From Candidatus Aerophobota bacterium (lineage in GTDB: Bacteria > Aerophobota > Aerophobia > Aerophobales > B3-G15): DNA of 12,742 nt. Under the pieces are notes generated by a model. That model searched no databases. It saw nothing but the letters and a program-made list of their open reading frames with translations, and was not told where the DNA came from. Numbering within the stretch: the first letter of the stretch is position 1; every line of letters starts with the position of its first letter. Location of the stretch: assembly GCA_030615365.1 (NCBI GenBank), contig JAUWZM010000072.1:1-12742 (forward strand), written 5' to 3'. The translations under genes were made by a program, and so were the position numbers. This document shows positions 1-7,959 of this stretch, one piece after another.

Positions 1-1068
1 TTTAAAACCCTCCATCCATCTATCTAAAGGAAAATTTTCGGTGGTCACTAATATGAAATTATTTCCAGGAGCTATTTTTCTTAGTAATTCTATGGTATAT
101 TTTTCAATTTCTTCTTTACTTTTGAAAAATACATTCCCCGGGAAATTACACAAAATAACTTTATCTGGCCAACAAGCTCTCGCCTCCTCTATTGGTAAAT
201 CACCTATAGGGGGAGGAGTAAAAGCATCGATAAAATCTAATTTCGTTTCCGCTATGAGATTTTCCAGACCTTTTAACTTTCCATCAAAGTGGCATCCAAG
301 AATCTTATTATTTTGATGCAGTATATCAGCCATTTCATTATAAAATGGTAAACAAAACTCCTTAAAAAACTTAGGGCTTGTCATACCAGTGGTTATGTTT
401 TCTCCCACCCATACTTCTTCTGCTGGAGAATGAGCAATAATTTTAAACAGTTCCTTTTGTTTTTCACACATAATTTCATACAATCTTCGGAATTTCTTAG
501 GGTGATCATAGTACTCAAAATAACATTTTTCAGGTCCCATCCAATCATTAATGATTTCCTGAAAAGGTGTTTTCCAAACCGATGCCATAACAATTCCCTC
601 TTTACCCAAAAAACGACTTGTTTGAACAAATCCCTCGTAGCTGGGTTGATAAATTGAATTTTCTATTATGAATTCTAAGATTTCATAATCAGATTGCTCT
701 TTAAAAAAATATTCTATAGGCCATATTCCTTCACCGGGGATATGTGATGCTGCTGCATCCATAAACATAGTATGACAAACCCTCTCGTATTTAAATCCTG
801 ATATGCCAGAGAGTTCCCCTTTTGGGGTAATATAGGTTCTGGTAACAGTCTTTATTCCTCTTTTCTCATCAGCTTTAAGTATATCCTTCACTTCAACATC
901 CGGCATTTTTAATCGGTAAACAGGCATTGGGCAATACAGGCCAAGGCCATGATTTCTAAGTTCAAGCTCAGTTGAGCCAAATATTAAGTAACTGGGGTAA
1001 AGTGCCCATGGTATTCTATCGGGAACCTTACCATGAAGAACTGCCTTCATTCTCTCTGCTTTATTCAT
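1..1068 (-). CDS. Uroporphyrinogen decarboxylase/MtaA-like family protein (3' end cut by window edge)
   Basis: The reading frame starts at ATG 1068, preceded by AAAGGAG eight bases upstream, and stays open for 356 codons to base 1, so only the last few residues are missing (family members are usually 340-390 residues). The N-terminus MNKAERMKAVLHGKVPDRIP is typical of the HemE/MtaA (COG0407) TIM-barrel superfamily. Later landmarks are CHFDG (259-263), DAFTPPPIGDLPIEEA (281-296) and LCNFPG (306-311). In MtaA-type corrinoid methyltransferases the corresponding regions carry His/Cys zinc ligands; here His260, Asp262 and Cys307 lie in those places. It is unlikely to be the haem-pathway HemE: it is the sixth gene of a sugar operon, 28 bp after the DUF6259 gene, and no haem genes are near. 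A methyl transfer or decarboxylation on a sugar-derived compound is inference. Family call is firm, substrate unknown. Confidence 0.85.
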   Translation of the reverse strand, partial: MNKAERMKAVLHGKVPDRIPWALYPSYLIFGSTELELRNHGLGLYCPMPVYRLKMPDVEVKDILKADEKRGIKTVTRTYITPKGELSGISGFKYERVCHTMFMDAAASHIPGEGIWPIEYFFKEQSDYEILEFIIENSIYQPSYEGFVQTSRFLGKEGIVMASVWKTPFQEIINDWMGPEKCYFEYYDHPKKFRRLYEIMCEKQKELFKIIAHSPAEEVWVGENITTGMTSPKFFKEFCLPFYNEMADILHQNNKILGCHFDGKLKGLENLIAETKLDFIDAFTPPPIGDLPIEEARACWPDKVILCNFPGNVFFKSKEEIEKYTIELLRKIAPGNNFILVTTENFPLDRWMEGFK

Positions 1069-1096
1069 TATATTGACTCCTTTTTTAATCTTTATG

Positions 1097-2719
1097 CTAT
1101 TGGAAAATTACTTTTAATCCCTTCTCAATATCTTCTTTGTTTCTTGGAATTAAAGTAGGCATTACCCTCATTCTTTTATAAATTTCAACTCCTATTTCAA
1201 AATCTTTTTCCTGAGGACTGAGGTGATGAAAGCCAATCAATTTAGTATGATTTTCCCAAAGAAAAGAACATACAGGGTGAGCAGTTTCTATCTGAGATGA
1301 TTCCAAATCTTGGGTATAATCCAAAGCCTCCAATCCTTTATAAATGTGAGCCTGAGCAAAACATTCTCGCTGGAAGGAAACTTCGTTTAGTCCTTCTCCA
1401 GCTAAAACAATACTCTTATAAATAGAGGCAAGTTCTTCTTGGAGTCTATACAATCCCTCTATAGTATTCATTCCTTCAACTAAACCGTTATCTGTATTCC
1501 AAGTATTAAGAGTTTGATCAATGAATGCTGCTGGTGCCTGAATTTTTTTGCAAGAGTTAGCTATTGATTCAATAATTTTTCTTCTCCACAGGCTAAGTCC
1601 GGGATGAATATATGCCATTTGGGTATAATTATGAGTTGCGGGAGGCCATTTCCATCCTTGTGGTTCATTATTATAAGCATCTCTTATTTGAAAATCATGT
1701 ACTTCTTGGTAAAAGGGATGTTTGTAATAAACAGAGAAATAGTTGAAATGAGGCATCACTTTGAATCCCATTTTATTTGCCTTTTGCATATACCTAATAG
1801 TGGAAGCAGAAGGGATATATTGAGGATAATTTATATCATATTTATCAGTGCGCCAATCCGAAAGGTGAATAAGAGTATTTTTAGGAGCATGAAACTTAGC
1901 TAAAATATCTAATATTTCTGTATCAGGTTTAGCCCAACAAATAGCTAAATCAATATCTTCTACCCATTTTGGACGCTCTTTTTCCTTCTTTTCTAATCCA
2001 TAAGCCTTATGCATCCATTTTCTATATTTTTGAGCAGCTTTTTTCCAGTCTCCCTTTACTACATTTATTCGCCATTCTATTCCTCCAGCAGTACGATTGT
2101 TCCAGAGAGGACCTACTGTTTCACTTTCAAAACCTAAAAGATTACAATTATTCTGGCGCTCAAGATTCAAAGCCTTAAATTTAAAAGAAGTATCATAACT
2201 ATTAATCATACAACTGTAACCATTCCGTTCAGCTATAACCAATTGAGCATTCCATGCACTTGGCCAGGCAAAACGATCGTTTCCGGAAAAAGGTTTCTCA
2301 TTATCTATTGTTATACCACCAACACAAGGTAATATGAGTTTTATTAAAGGATTAAAGGCAATATTCCAGCGCATGGAGATCAAACCTCTTCTACTAGATA
2401 ACCCGCTTGGAGTCACGCACATTTCTCCTGTAGTTTCATTTAAAGTAATAAGCAAAGAAAGATCCGACTCTTCTCCTTTTATAATTATACGAGCAGCAAT
2501 ATTAGAAAGAGCTTGAAAAATGTACTGTTGATGTTTATCTTTCCTCAAAGTATAATTACCAATAAAGTATAAATCAAGAGGAATAACAACTTTATCAGGA
2601 TGCATAAATTCAATCTTTTCATTTAAAGGAGTAATACTTACAAGATTCGCCTGTTTGAATACAGCCTTAAATTCTTTTGAATACACAGTAATATTTTCTT
2701 TCTCTACTTTAATATTCAT
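1097..2719 (-). CDS. DUF6259-type putative glycoside hydrolase, cytoplasmic
   Basis: A 540-residue protein without a signal peptide. The N-terminal half (about 1-215) is beta-rich, like the sandwich domain in front of GH31/GH36-type barrels. The segment GDWKKAAQKYRKWM (about 223-236) is a hallmark of the DUF6259 family. The barrel follows, with the strand HLSDWRTDKYDINYP (about 285-299), the strand FKVMPHFNY (about 319-327), AAFIDQTLNTWN (397-408) and VLAGEGLNE (438-446). By analogy with retaining alpha-glycosidases, Asp401 could be the nucleophile and Glu442 or Glu446 the acid/base; this is inference from position only. It lies 32 bp after the secreted GH-A gene and 28 bp before the HemE-like gene, so all three are probably co-transcribed. 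The likely job is intracellular cleavage of the imported saccharide. Membership of the DUF6259 group is recalled from motif pattern, not a search. Confidence 0.7.
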   Translation of the reverse strand: MNIKVEKENITVYSKEFKAVFKQANLVSITPLNEKIEFMHPDKVVIPLDLYFIGNYTLRKDKHQQYIFQALSNIAARIIIKGEESDLSLLITLNETTGEMCVTPSGLSSRRGLISMRWNIAFNPLIKLILPCVGGITIDNEKPFSGNDRFAWPSAWNAQLVIAERNGYSCMINSYDTSFKFKALNLERQNNCNLLGFESETVGPLWNNRTAGGIEWRINVVKGDWKKAAQKYRKWMHKAYGLEKKEKERPKWVEDIDLAICWAKPDTEILDILAKFHAPKNTLIHLSDWRTDKYDINYPQYIPSASTIRYMQKANKMGFKVMPHFNYFSVYYKHPFYQEVHDFQIRDAYNNEPQGWKWPPATHNYTQMAYIHPGLSLWRRKIIESIANSCKKIQAPAAFIDQTLNTWNTDNGLVEGMNTIEGLYRLQEELASIYKSIVLAGEGLNEVSFQRECFAQAHIYKGLEALDYTQDLESSQIETAHPVCSFLWENHTKLIGFHHLSPQEKDFEIGVEIYKRMRVMPTLIPRNKEDIEKGLKVIFQ

Positions 2720-2724
2720 ATAAT

Positions 2725-2732
2725 TCACCTCT
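2725..2732 (-). promoter_or_regulatory. Ribosome binding site that fixes the DUF6259 start
   Basis: The minus strand reads AGAGGTGAATTATATG. A GTG in frame at 2728 could extend the protein by three residues, but that GTG is itself part of the AGAGGTGA Shine-Dalgarno sequence. The ATG at 2719 sits six to seven bases from AGGTG and is the better start. Confidence 0.75.
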
Positions 2733-2751
2733 AACCCTGGTTCAAACTTAA

Positions 2752-3828
2752 CTAAAAGCCACGATACTTGACTATCTCCTCTTTCAATGCATAATATCCA
2801 GGTTTTTTCTTTCCATCCTCATATATTAGACCAAGGGATGTAAGATATCGCATAAATGGGGTATAATCCAGAAGTCGCTGATCTAATTGCCCTTTGAGAG
2901 CTATTTTCGTTCCTTCATAGTTCCAATCCATCAATGAAAGCCAGGAGATAGCCAGAATTTTATCTTCTTGCTTTCGTATCCAAGGGAAAAGTTCCTGGAT
3001 CAATTGAGCTTGAATCTGGGGTGAAGAGTCAAGGGTAGGATGGGTTGCGCAGCCAAATTCCTGAATCAAAACTTTCTTTTTACCGGCAACACGGATCGCC
3101 TCGTCAAGTATTTTAGAAAAGTATTTCTCACTGTTGGGATTAAGTGCCTCAGCAGCGGGTGATTTCTCAAAAATACTACAAGGAGCGTAATAGGTAATGG
3201 TGAGATGATCACAGTAAAGTTCAATGTCTCTCCAATACTGCTCTCGCTGCTTCTCAATCAGAGTTATACCAATCTTAATATGTGGTTTTTTACGATGAAT
3301 AATTTCCGAGCCTCGTTTAACATACTCAATATATTCAGACCATTCATCTTGGTGTTGCCCAAAGTAGTTATTTACTTCATTGCCAAGGTCGAGAAAATCA
3401 ATCATATCTCCATATCGGTTAAGAAATTCTTCAAGATATCTTTCCCAGCGTTCCAGAAGATAAGGATCATTAAACTGTCTGCCTTTAAGATATACTGGCA
3501 AATGCTTATGATCCATATTGACATTGGTAAAGACAATCTGTATCTTGTATCCTTGTTTCTTCAATTCTTCAAGATGTAGTGAAAAAGTATCTTTACTCGA
3601 GTTTTTCCAAATGTATTTCCCTGGTGAGGGTTCTATCCACTGAGTAATCTCATGGATGAAGTTTAAGTTCATCTCTTCTGCTATTGATTTTTCCATTTTA
3701 TTTCCATATTGGGGAATACGATCGATACCAATAGGGACCTGACTTAAATCTTTTGCTTGTATATTACTTACTGACATCATAAATTGCACCGTAAAAGCTA
3801 TAAATAATAAAACTTTTTTGTTTAACAT
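2752..3828 (-). CDS. Secreted clan GH-A glycoside hydrolase
   Basis: A 358-residue protein. Residues 1-25 form a signal peptide: MLNKK, a hydrophobic stretch, then IQA before Lys26 as a type I cleavage site; no lipobox Cys. The rest is a (beta/alpha)8 barrel of the GH-A clan. FLDLGNEVNN (145-154) supplies the Asn-Glu pair with Glu151 as acid/base, and VLIQEFGC (253-260) supplies the nucleophile Glu257; ISWLSLMDW (294-302) follows at the last strand. Glu151 and Glu257 are about 106 residues apart, normal for retaining GH-A enzymes. The early motif WIEPSPGKYIW is also usual for GH10/GH39/GH53-like barrels. Which numbered GH family it belongs to cannot be told by eye, so the glycan is unknown. 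Start ATG is preceded by AGGAAA. It follows oppC-like by 26 bp. Probable role: extracellular trimming of the polymer or glycoside whose fragments the transporter takes up. Confidence 0.85.
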   Translation of the reverse strand: MLNKKVLLFIAFTVQFMMSVSNIQAKDLSQVPIGIDRIPQYGNKMEKSIAEEMNLNFIHEITQWIEPSPGKYIWKNSSKDTFSLHLEELKKQGYKIQIVFTNVNMDHKHLPVYLKGRQFNDPYLLERWERYLEEFLNRYGDMIDFLDLGNEVNNYFGQHQDEWSEYIEYVKRGSEIIHRKKPHIKIGITLIEKQREQYWRDIELYCDHLTITYYAPCSIFEKSPAAEALNPNSEKYFSKILDEAIRVAGKKKVLIQEFGCATHPTLDSSPQIQAQLIQELFPWIRKQEDKILAISWLSLMDWNYEGTKIALKGQLDQRLLDYTPFMRYLTSLGLIYEDGKKKPGYYALKEEIVKYRGF

Positions 3829-3854
3829 TAATTTCCTGGATTTTAATTCAAATC

Positions 3855-4964
3855 CTACTTATAAGGATCAGCTGCATCACGCAGACCATCCCCTAAGAAA
3901 TTAAAAGCTAATACAACGATAATAACAAAAAGGCCAGGGATGATAAGCCAGGGATGAAAAGCAAGAGTTCTAACGTTTTGTGCATCCTTCATTAATGTAC
4001 CCCAGCTAACTGCAGGGGGACGAAGTCCAAGACCTAAAAAACTTAAAGCTGTTTCTCCTAAGATCATATAGGGTATAGATAAGGTTAAACTAACTATGAG
4101 ATAGCTTAAAAATGAGGGAAGAAGATGTTTAGTGATTACTTGCCTATCATTTACTCCACTTATCTTAGCTGCCATGATAAAATCCTCCTCTCTTAATTCT
4201 AAAAATTTTCCTCTTACTACTCGAGCCAGACCGCACCAACCCACAATAGAGAGAATAATAACAATACTAAAGTAAACTTTAATTGATGACCAACGAGCCG
4301 GTAGGGCTGCAGCTAAGCTCATCCAGAGAGGTAAAGTAGGAATACAGATTAAAAATTCTATAACTCTTTGGATAATTGTATCAGTTTTTTCTCCATAATA
4401 TCCTGAGATTCCTCCTAAAATGCATCCTAAAACAAAACTAAGAGCTACCCCCACTAAACCTATGGATAAGGAGATACGGGCAGCATAAATATTACGGGAG
4501 AAAAGATCTCTTCCTAAAGAATCAGTTCCAAATAAGAATATAGCCCCCTCTTTTACACCAAAAAAATGAATATCTGTTTCAAATAAGTTCCATAGCTTAT
4601 ACTTATCCCCACGAACAAAAAAATAAATGGGATACTTCTTGCTTTTATCCACTTTATAGATTCTTTTGAAAGTCTCTGGATCAAGGGTTTGTTTAAACCC
4701 ATAGACAAAGGGACGAGGATTGAATCCATTTTCATCAAAGAAATGAATTTTCTGGGGGGGACAATAGATATATTTCCGAGAGTATTTATATATATCTTGA
4801 GTAGCAAAAAACTCGCAGAATATAGCTATAATGTAGAAAATAATCAATATAATACTTCCCAAAATAGCCAGCTTATGTTTTTTAAACTTTCGCCACATAA
4901 GCTGCCATTGAGAAGCTATATAAAATCTTTCTTCTGCAGTAATTTCTTCCCTTTGCTTTTTCAT
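3855..4964 (-). CDS. ABC transporter permease, OppC/DppC type, sugar-associated
   Basis: Inner-membrane permease of the peptide/nickel/oligosaccharide ABC class, 369 residues against about 280-310 for typical OppC/DppC. A hydrophilic amino tail is followed by a membrane helix near 33-54. The hallmark FGTDSLGRDLFSR is at 145-157 and begins the conserved permease core, with more helices near 163-188, 204-222, 230-250, 286-312 and 338-358. The EAA loop that docks on the ATPase is at about 259-283 (EEDFIMAAKISGV and following). The extra length is a roughly 90-residue polar segment between helix 1 and the FGTD motif (about 55-144), expected on the outer face. The start follows the upstream permease stop by three bases with GGGG in the SD place, indicating translational coupling. 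Partner of the preceding permease; no ATPase gene in the window. Confidence 0.93.
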   Translation of the reverse strand: MKKQREEITAEERFYIASQWQLMWRKFKKHKLAILGSIILIIFYIIAIFCEFFATQDIYKYSRKYIYCPPQKIHFFDENGFNPRPFVYGFKQTLDPETFKRIYKVDKSKKYPIYFFVRGDKYKLWNLFETDIHFFGVKEGAIFLFGTDSLGRDLFSRNIYAARISLSIGLVGVALSFVLGCILGGISGYYGEKTDTIIQRVIEFLICIPTLPLWMSLAAALPARWSSIKVYFSIVIILSIVGWCGLARVVRGKFLELREEDFIMAAKISGVNDRQVITKHLLPSFLSYLIVSLTLSIPYMILGETALSFLGLGLRPPAVSWGTLMKDAQNVRTLAFHPWLIIPGLFVIIVVLAFNFLGDGLRDAADPYK

Positions 4965-4967
4965 ATT

Positions 4968-5960
4968 TTAAGTCCCCTTCTCATATCGAATACGAGAATC
5001 TATCCAAACCAATAGGATATCAGAGATAAAGGTTCCTATCACGGTTAAAAAGGTTAAAAACATCATGATGCTCCCGGCAAGATACATATCCTGGCTCATC
5101 AATGCCTGGAAAAGAAGAGGACCTGTGGTAGGTAAATTCAGTACTATAGAGGTAATGGTTTCTCCAGAAACAATGGCAGGGAGCGTCCAGCCTATAGTGC
5201 TAACTATAGGGTTGATGGCTATTCTTACCGGATACTTAAATAAAAGGGCTCTTTCCGCAACTCCCTTAGCCCGAGCGGTAATGACATACTGCTTTCTAAG
5301 TTCATCTAACAGGCACCCCCGCATAACTCGAATGAGTCCAGCAGTACCAGCAGTACCAATAACTATTATGGGAATGGGAAGATGTTTTAGCATGTCCCCA
5401 AATTTGCCTAAACTCCAAGCCGCGTTCACATACTGAGGGGAAAATAATCCTCCTGCACTAAGACCGAAATATTTGTAGAAAACAAACATCAATGCTAAGG
5501 CAAGAAAAAAGTTAGGGGTGGCCAAACCAACAAAACCAATAATAGTAAAAGTATAATCACCAATAGAATATTGATGGGTAGCAGAGTAGATTCCTATTGG
5601 TATAGCCACAACAAAAGTAAAAATCATGGTAAGAATAGATATGGTTACCGTTAATCCTAATCGCTCCCCTATTAGCTCACTTACTGGTTGGGACCATTGG
5701 AAAGATCTTCCAAAATCTCCATGTAGCATTCCCCACATCCATTTAAAATATTGCAAGTATATTGGCAAATCCAGGCCATACTGTCTTTTTAAAGAAGCAA
5801 TTTGTGCCTCGCCAATTTCCTGACCCGAGGCTTTCAAGCTCATTATCAAAGAAGTCAGATAATCGCCAGGGGGAAGCTGAATAAGGACAAAAGCAACAAC
5901 AGATACTGCCAATAAAATAATGATCATATAAAGAAATCGACGGATAATATAAGCTAACAT
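4968..5960 (-). CDS. ABC transporter permease, OppB/DppB type, sugar-associated
   Basis: A 330-residue inner-membrane permease of normal family length. It opens with MLAYIIRRFLYMIIILLAVS, the usual OppB/DppB start, and helix 1 spans about 9-29. LPPGDYL (29-35) matches the family's conserved 'PGDP' region. QYGLDLPIYLQYFKWM (60-75) and GDFGRSF (81-87) are the typical external segment. The EAA loop is at about 219-246 (DELRKQYVITARAKGV onwards), and core helices lie near 104-126, 138-163, 196-213, 250-270 and 296-318. Upstream of the start only a weak SD (AGAGAG) is visible, and 61 bp with a strong hairpin separate it from the binding-protein gene. It forms the heterodimeric pore with the next permease. 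In sugar loci of thermophiles this transporter class carries oligosaccharides rather than peptides, which fits the neighbouring hydrolases. Confidence 0.95.
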   Translation of the reverse strand: MLAYIIRRFLYMIIILLAVSVVAFVLIQLPPGDYLTSLIMSLKASGQEIGEAQIASLKRQYGLDLPIYLQYFKWMWGMLHGDFGRSFQWSQPVSELIGERLGLTVTISILTMIFTFVVAIPIGIYSATHQYSIGDYTFTIIGFVGLATPNFFLALALMFVFYKYFGLSAGGLFSPQYVNAAWSLGKFGDMLKHLPIPIIVIGTAGTAGLIRVMRGCLLDELRKQYVITARAKGVAERALLFKYPVRIAINPIVSTIGWTLPAIVSGETITSIVLNLPTTGPLLFQALMSQDMYLAGSIMMFLTFLTVIGTFISDILLVWIDSRIRYEKGT

Positions 5961-5980
5961 TTATCTCTCTTCAATGCAAG

Positions 5981-6013
5981 GAGAGCCTGCTTAGAAAAAT
6001 CAAGCAGGCTCTC
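5981..6013 (-). repeat. Intercistronic 12-bp hairpin between binding-protein and permease genes
   Basis: GAGAGCCTGCTT (5981-5992) and AAGCAGGCTCTC (6002-6013) are perfect inverted repeats around a 9-base loop, starting nine bases beyond the binding-protein stop codon. In the minus-strand transcript no run of U follows the second arm, so it is not a standard intrinsic terminator. A stable stem here commonly protects the upstream mRNA from 3' exonuclease, which would give more binding protein than permease, or acts as a partial terminator. The structure is seen; the role is inferred. Confidence 0.8.
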
Positions 6014-6021
6014 TCTAATCT

Positions 6022-7959
6022 TTACTTATAGAACCATTGATCTGCCTGATAAGGCATCCAGAAGACATAATCAGGTATCATTGAGCCATCTATAGGAGTG
6101 TTTCCCAAATTATTCTTTACTATAATAGTACCTGGGCTCATACCAACTGTACCAATTAAAAAGAGATTCTTAACATTTATGGTCATTAACTCTTTTCCTA
6201 TCTCTACATATTCTTTTGTTCCAGGGATGGTAGTTTTCCACTTTTCAACTAATTCAAAAAGTCTTTTAACATCTTCTGGTGGTTCCTCACCCTCTTCTCC
6301 ATTTGTGTCATTCCAGGTCGTCCATGGAATGCCAATACTGAAATCAACACTGCCCCAGGGAGGATAAAGCCTACTAGGGCTTAAATACATGCCAATTTCA
6401 GTGGAAAAATCATAAGTCCAAGCTATTGCCTGATGCCTATTTGCACTTCCTCGTTGTTGAAAAAGATTTCTCTCTAACGATTTGAGGATTAAATCAACCC
6501 CAACCTTTCTCCATTGCTGTTTGATTACCTCAAGTTTCTTTCCTCTTTGTTCCCAGGTAATGAAATCCAAAATTATAGATAAGGGTTTACCATCGGGCCT
6601 TAAGCGGTACTCGTGTTTTTTATCCCATTTTAAACCCATCTCATCTAAGAGCTTATTCGCCTCTTCCAGGTTATAATCAGCGTAGTATTTTCCCATCCAG
6701 TCCTCGTAAAAACTGGCATTAGGCAAAACCGCTGCCTGACGGGGAACAGCTTTTCCAAAATAGAAAAGATCGTTTATCTCATCGCGATCAAGAGCTAAAG
6801 ACATAGCTTGTCTGAATCTAATATCATTAAAGATTTTCCTAAGAACTGGGTCCTCATTATAAGTTAAGTTAAAACCTATTGCCTCCTCTGCTCCATTTCC
6901 TCCTTTCCATAACATAGTGCGGTAGCCACCTTTTTTTTCACTTTCCTTATAGAGAGGATATTCTCCTATTCCTCCTGCTGCCATATGAGTAAACTCTCCA
7001 CTCATTCCCTTTAACTTTAATACCTCATAATCTGAAACTATCATTTGAATTTCTCTATCAATATAGGGAAGTTGATTTCCTTCAGTATCTACTTTCCAGT
7101 AGTAGGGATTCCGTTCGAATATAACTTGAGTAGGGGACTTTTTCTTTGGTATCCAGGGATCAAGAACAGGACAATTAAAATCTTCTGGGTATACCCAATC
7201 GTGCCTCATGTGATAATTAAAACAATCCTGCCAGCGATCGAATCCTTCTTCTTTAGCCACCTCATCTGCCTTTGAATTGTAGTTTATGTGCCATTTTTTT
7301 AGATAATGTTTAGGAGCATAAGGGATTCTATCGTTTGTCATCTTGCCAATTATAACTGGATAAGGTACAGAAAATTGGATACGGACTGTATAGTCATCTG
7401 TTTTTGTGAATTTTGCTAATTCCCCGCCTGGAGACCAGTCATAAGGAAGAACCGAGGTAAGTTCATCATTTAAGGTGATATCTTCATACCAGAAGAGAAA
7501 ATCATCAGCAGTAAAAGGTGCTCCATCTGACCACTTCATTCCCTTTCTTAAATACAGAGTAAGCGTTTTTTTATCCTCTGAGAAACTAAAGTCTTTAAGT
7601 ATATTAGGATATATAGTACTTAAATCAGATTCTATACTACACATAAATTGATACTGGGTGCACATTGTATCAATATCAATCGAGGGACCTAAAGCACCTG
7701 TAACTAATGAGCCTCCATATTGGCCGACTCTATCTACTGGCTCTACTACCATGGGCTCTTCAGGAAGCCTTTCCTCTACTGGAGGAAGCTGCCCTGCGGC
7801 TACCATTTGCCTTAGCATAGGAGCTTCATTGAACTTTACTATTTTTTTTCCAGTAGCTTTTTCATAATCTTCTAAAGTAGCCCAGTTTGCCAGGGCAGAG
7901 GTTACTCCCAACAAACATATTATCCCACTTACCAATATTAACGTTAATTTTCGCATCAT
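6022..7959 (-). CDS. ABC transporter solute-binding protein, family 5 (SBP_bac_5), probably for an oligosaccharide
   Basis: A 645-residue exported binding protein, first gene of the transport operon. The signal peptide covers 1-24 (MMRK, hydrophobic core, SALA before Asn25); no lipobox cysteine, so it is not an evident lipoprotein. The mature start, with EDYEKATGKK, APMLRQMVAAGQLPPVEERLP and VGQYGG by residue 83, is typical of the large family 5 binding proteins found next to glycosidases. The family signature LRKGMKWSDGAPFTADDF is at 137-154, and FRQAMSLALDRDEIN lies further on. Several such proteins of Thermotoga bind cello-, xylo- or manno-oligosaccharides, and the flanking hydrolases make a sugar ligand more likely than a peptide. 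The ATG at 7959 has AAAGGAG six bases upstream; a second ATG follows directly. The ligand cannot be read from the sequence. A TAACGTTA site lies in its first codons. Confidence 0.93.
   Translation of the reverse strand: MMRKLTLILVSGIICLLGVTSALANWATLEDYEKATGKKIVKFNEAPMLRQMVAAGQLPPVEERLPEEPMVVEPVDRVGQYGGSLVTGALGPSIDIDTMCTQYQFMCSIESDLSTIYPNILKDFSFSEDKKTLTLYLRKGMKWSDGAPFTADDFLFWYEDITLNDELTSVLPYDWSPGGELAKFTKTDDYTVRIQFSVPYPVIIGKMTNDRIPYAPKHYLKKWHINYNSKADEVAKEEGFDRWQDCFNYHMRHDWVYPEDFNCPVLDPWIPKKKSPTQVIFERNPYYWKVDTEGNQLPYIDREIQMIVSDYEVLKLKGMSGEFTHMAAGGIGEYPLYKESEKKGGYRTMLWKGGNGAEEAIGFNLTYNEDPVLRKIFNDIRFRQAMSLALDRDEINDLFYFGKAVPRQAAVLPNASFYEDWMGKYYADYNLEEANKLLDEMGLKWDKKHEYRLRPDGKPLSIILDFITWEQRGKKLEVIKQQWRKVGVDLILKSLERNLFQQRGSANRHQAIAWTYDFSTEIGMYLSPSRLYPPWGSVDFSIGIPWTTWNDTNGEEGEEPPEDVKRLFELVEKWKTTIPGTKEYVEIGKELMTINVKNLFLIGTVGMSPGTIIVKNNLGNTPIDGSMIPDYVFWMPYQADQWFYK
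7937..7948. promoter_or_regulatory. Candidate LacI-family operator inside the first codons of the binding-protein gene
   Basis: ATTAACGTTAAT is a perfect 12-bp palindrome with a central CG, the usual form of LacI-family operators. It covers codons 4-8 of the solute-binding protein gene. Its core TAACGTTA is the same octamer that overlaps the start of transcription of the lacI-type gene at 11503-11510. A second AACGTT core lies about 103 bp upstream at 8043-8048. Binding is inferred from shared sequence and position only; the codons could have produced it by chance. Confidence 0.45.

Noticed and set aside
1..1068. Haem biosynthesis gene hemE
   Set aside because: No other tetrapyrrole gene nearby and the sequence is of the divergent MtaA-like group.
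2271..2282. AAACGATCGTTT, a perfect palindrome with central CG context
   Set aside because: Deep inside the DUF6259 gene, far from any start or promoter; most likely chance.
5065..5436. Plus-strand frame of 123 codons within the OppB-like gene
   Set aside because: Antisense shadow of a clear, conserved permease gene; no ribosome site.
5981..6013. Intrinsic terminator between binding protein and permeases
   Set aside because: The stem is strong but no run of U follows on the transcribed strand, and the genes are functionally one transporter; kept as an intercistronic hairpin.
6022..7959. Oligopeptide importer
   Set aside because: The family is shared, but the neighbours are glycosidases and a LacI regulator and no peptidase is present; a saccharide ligand is more likely.
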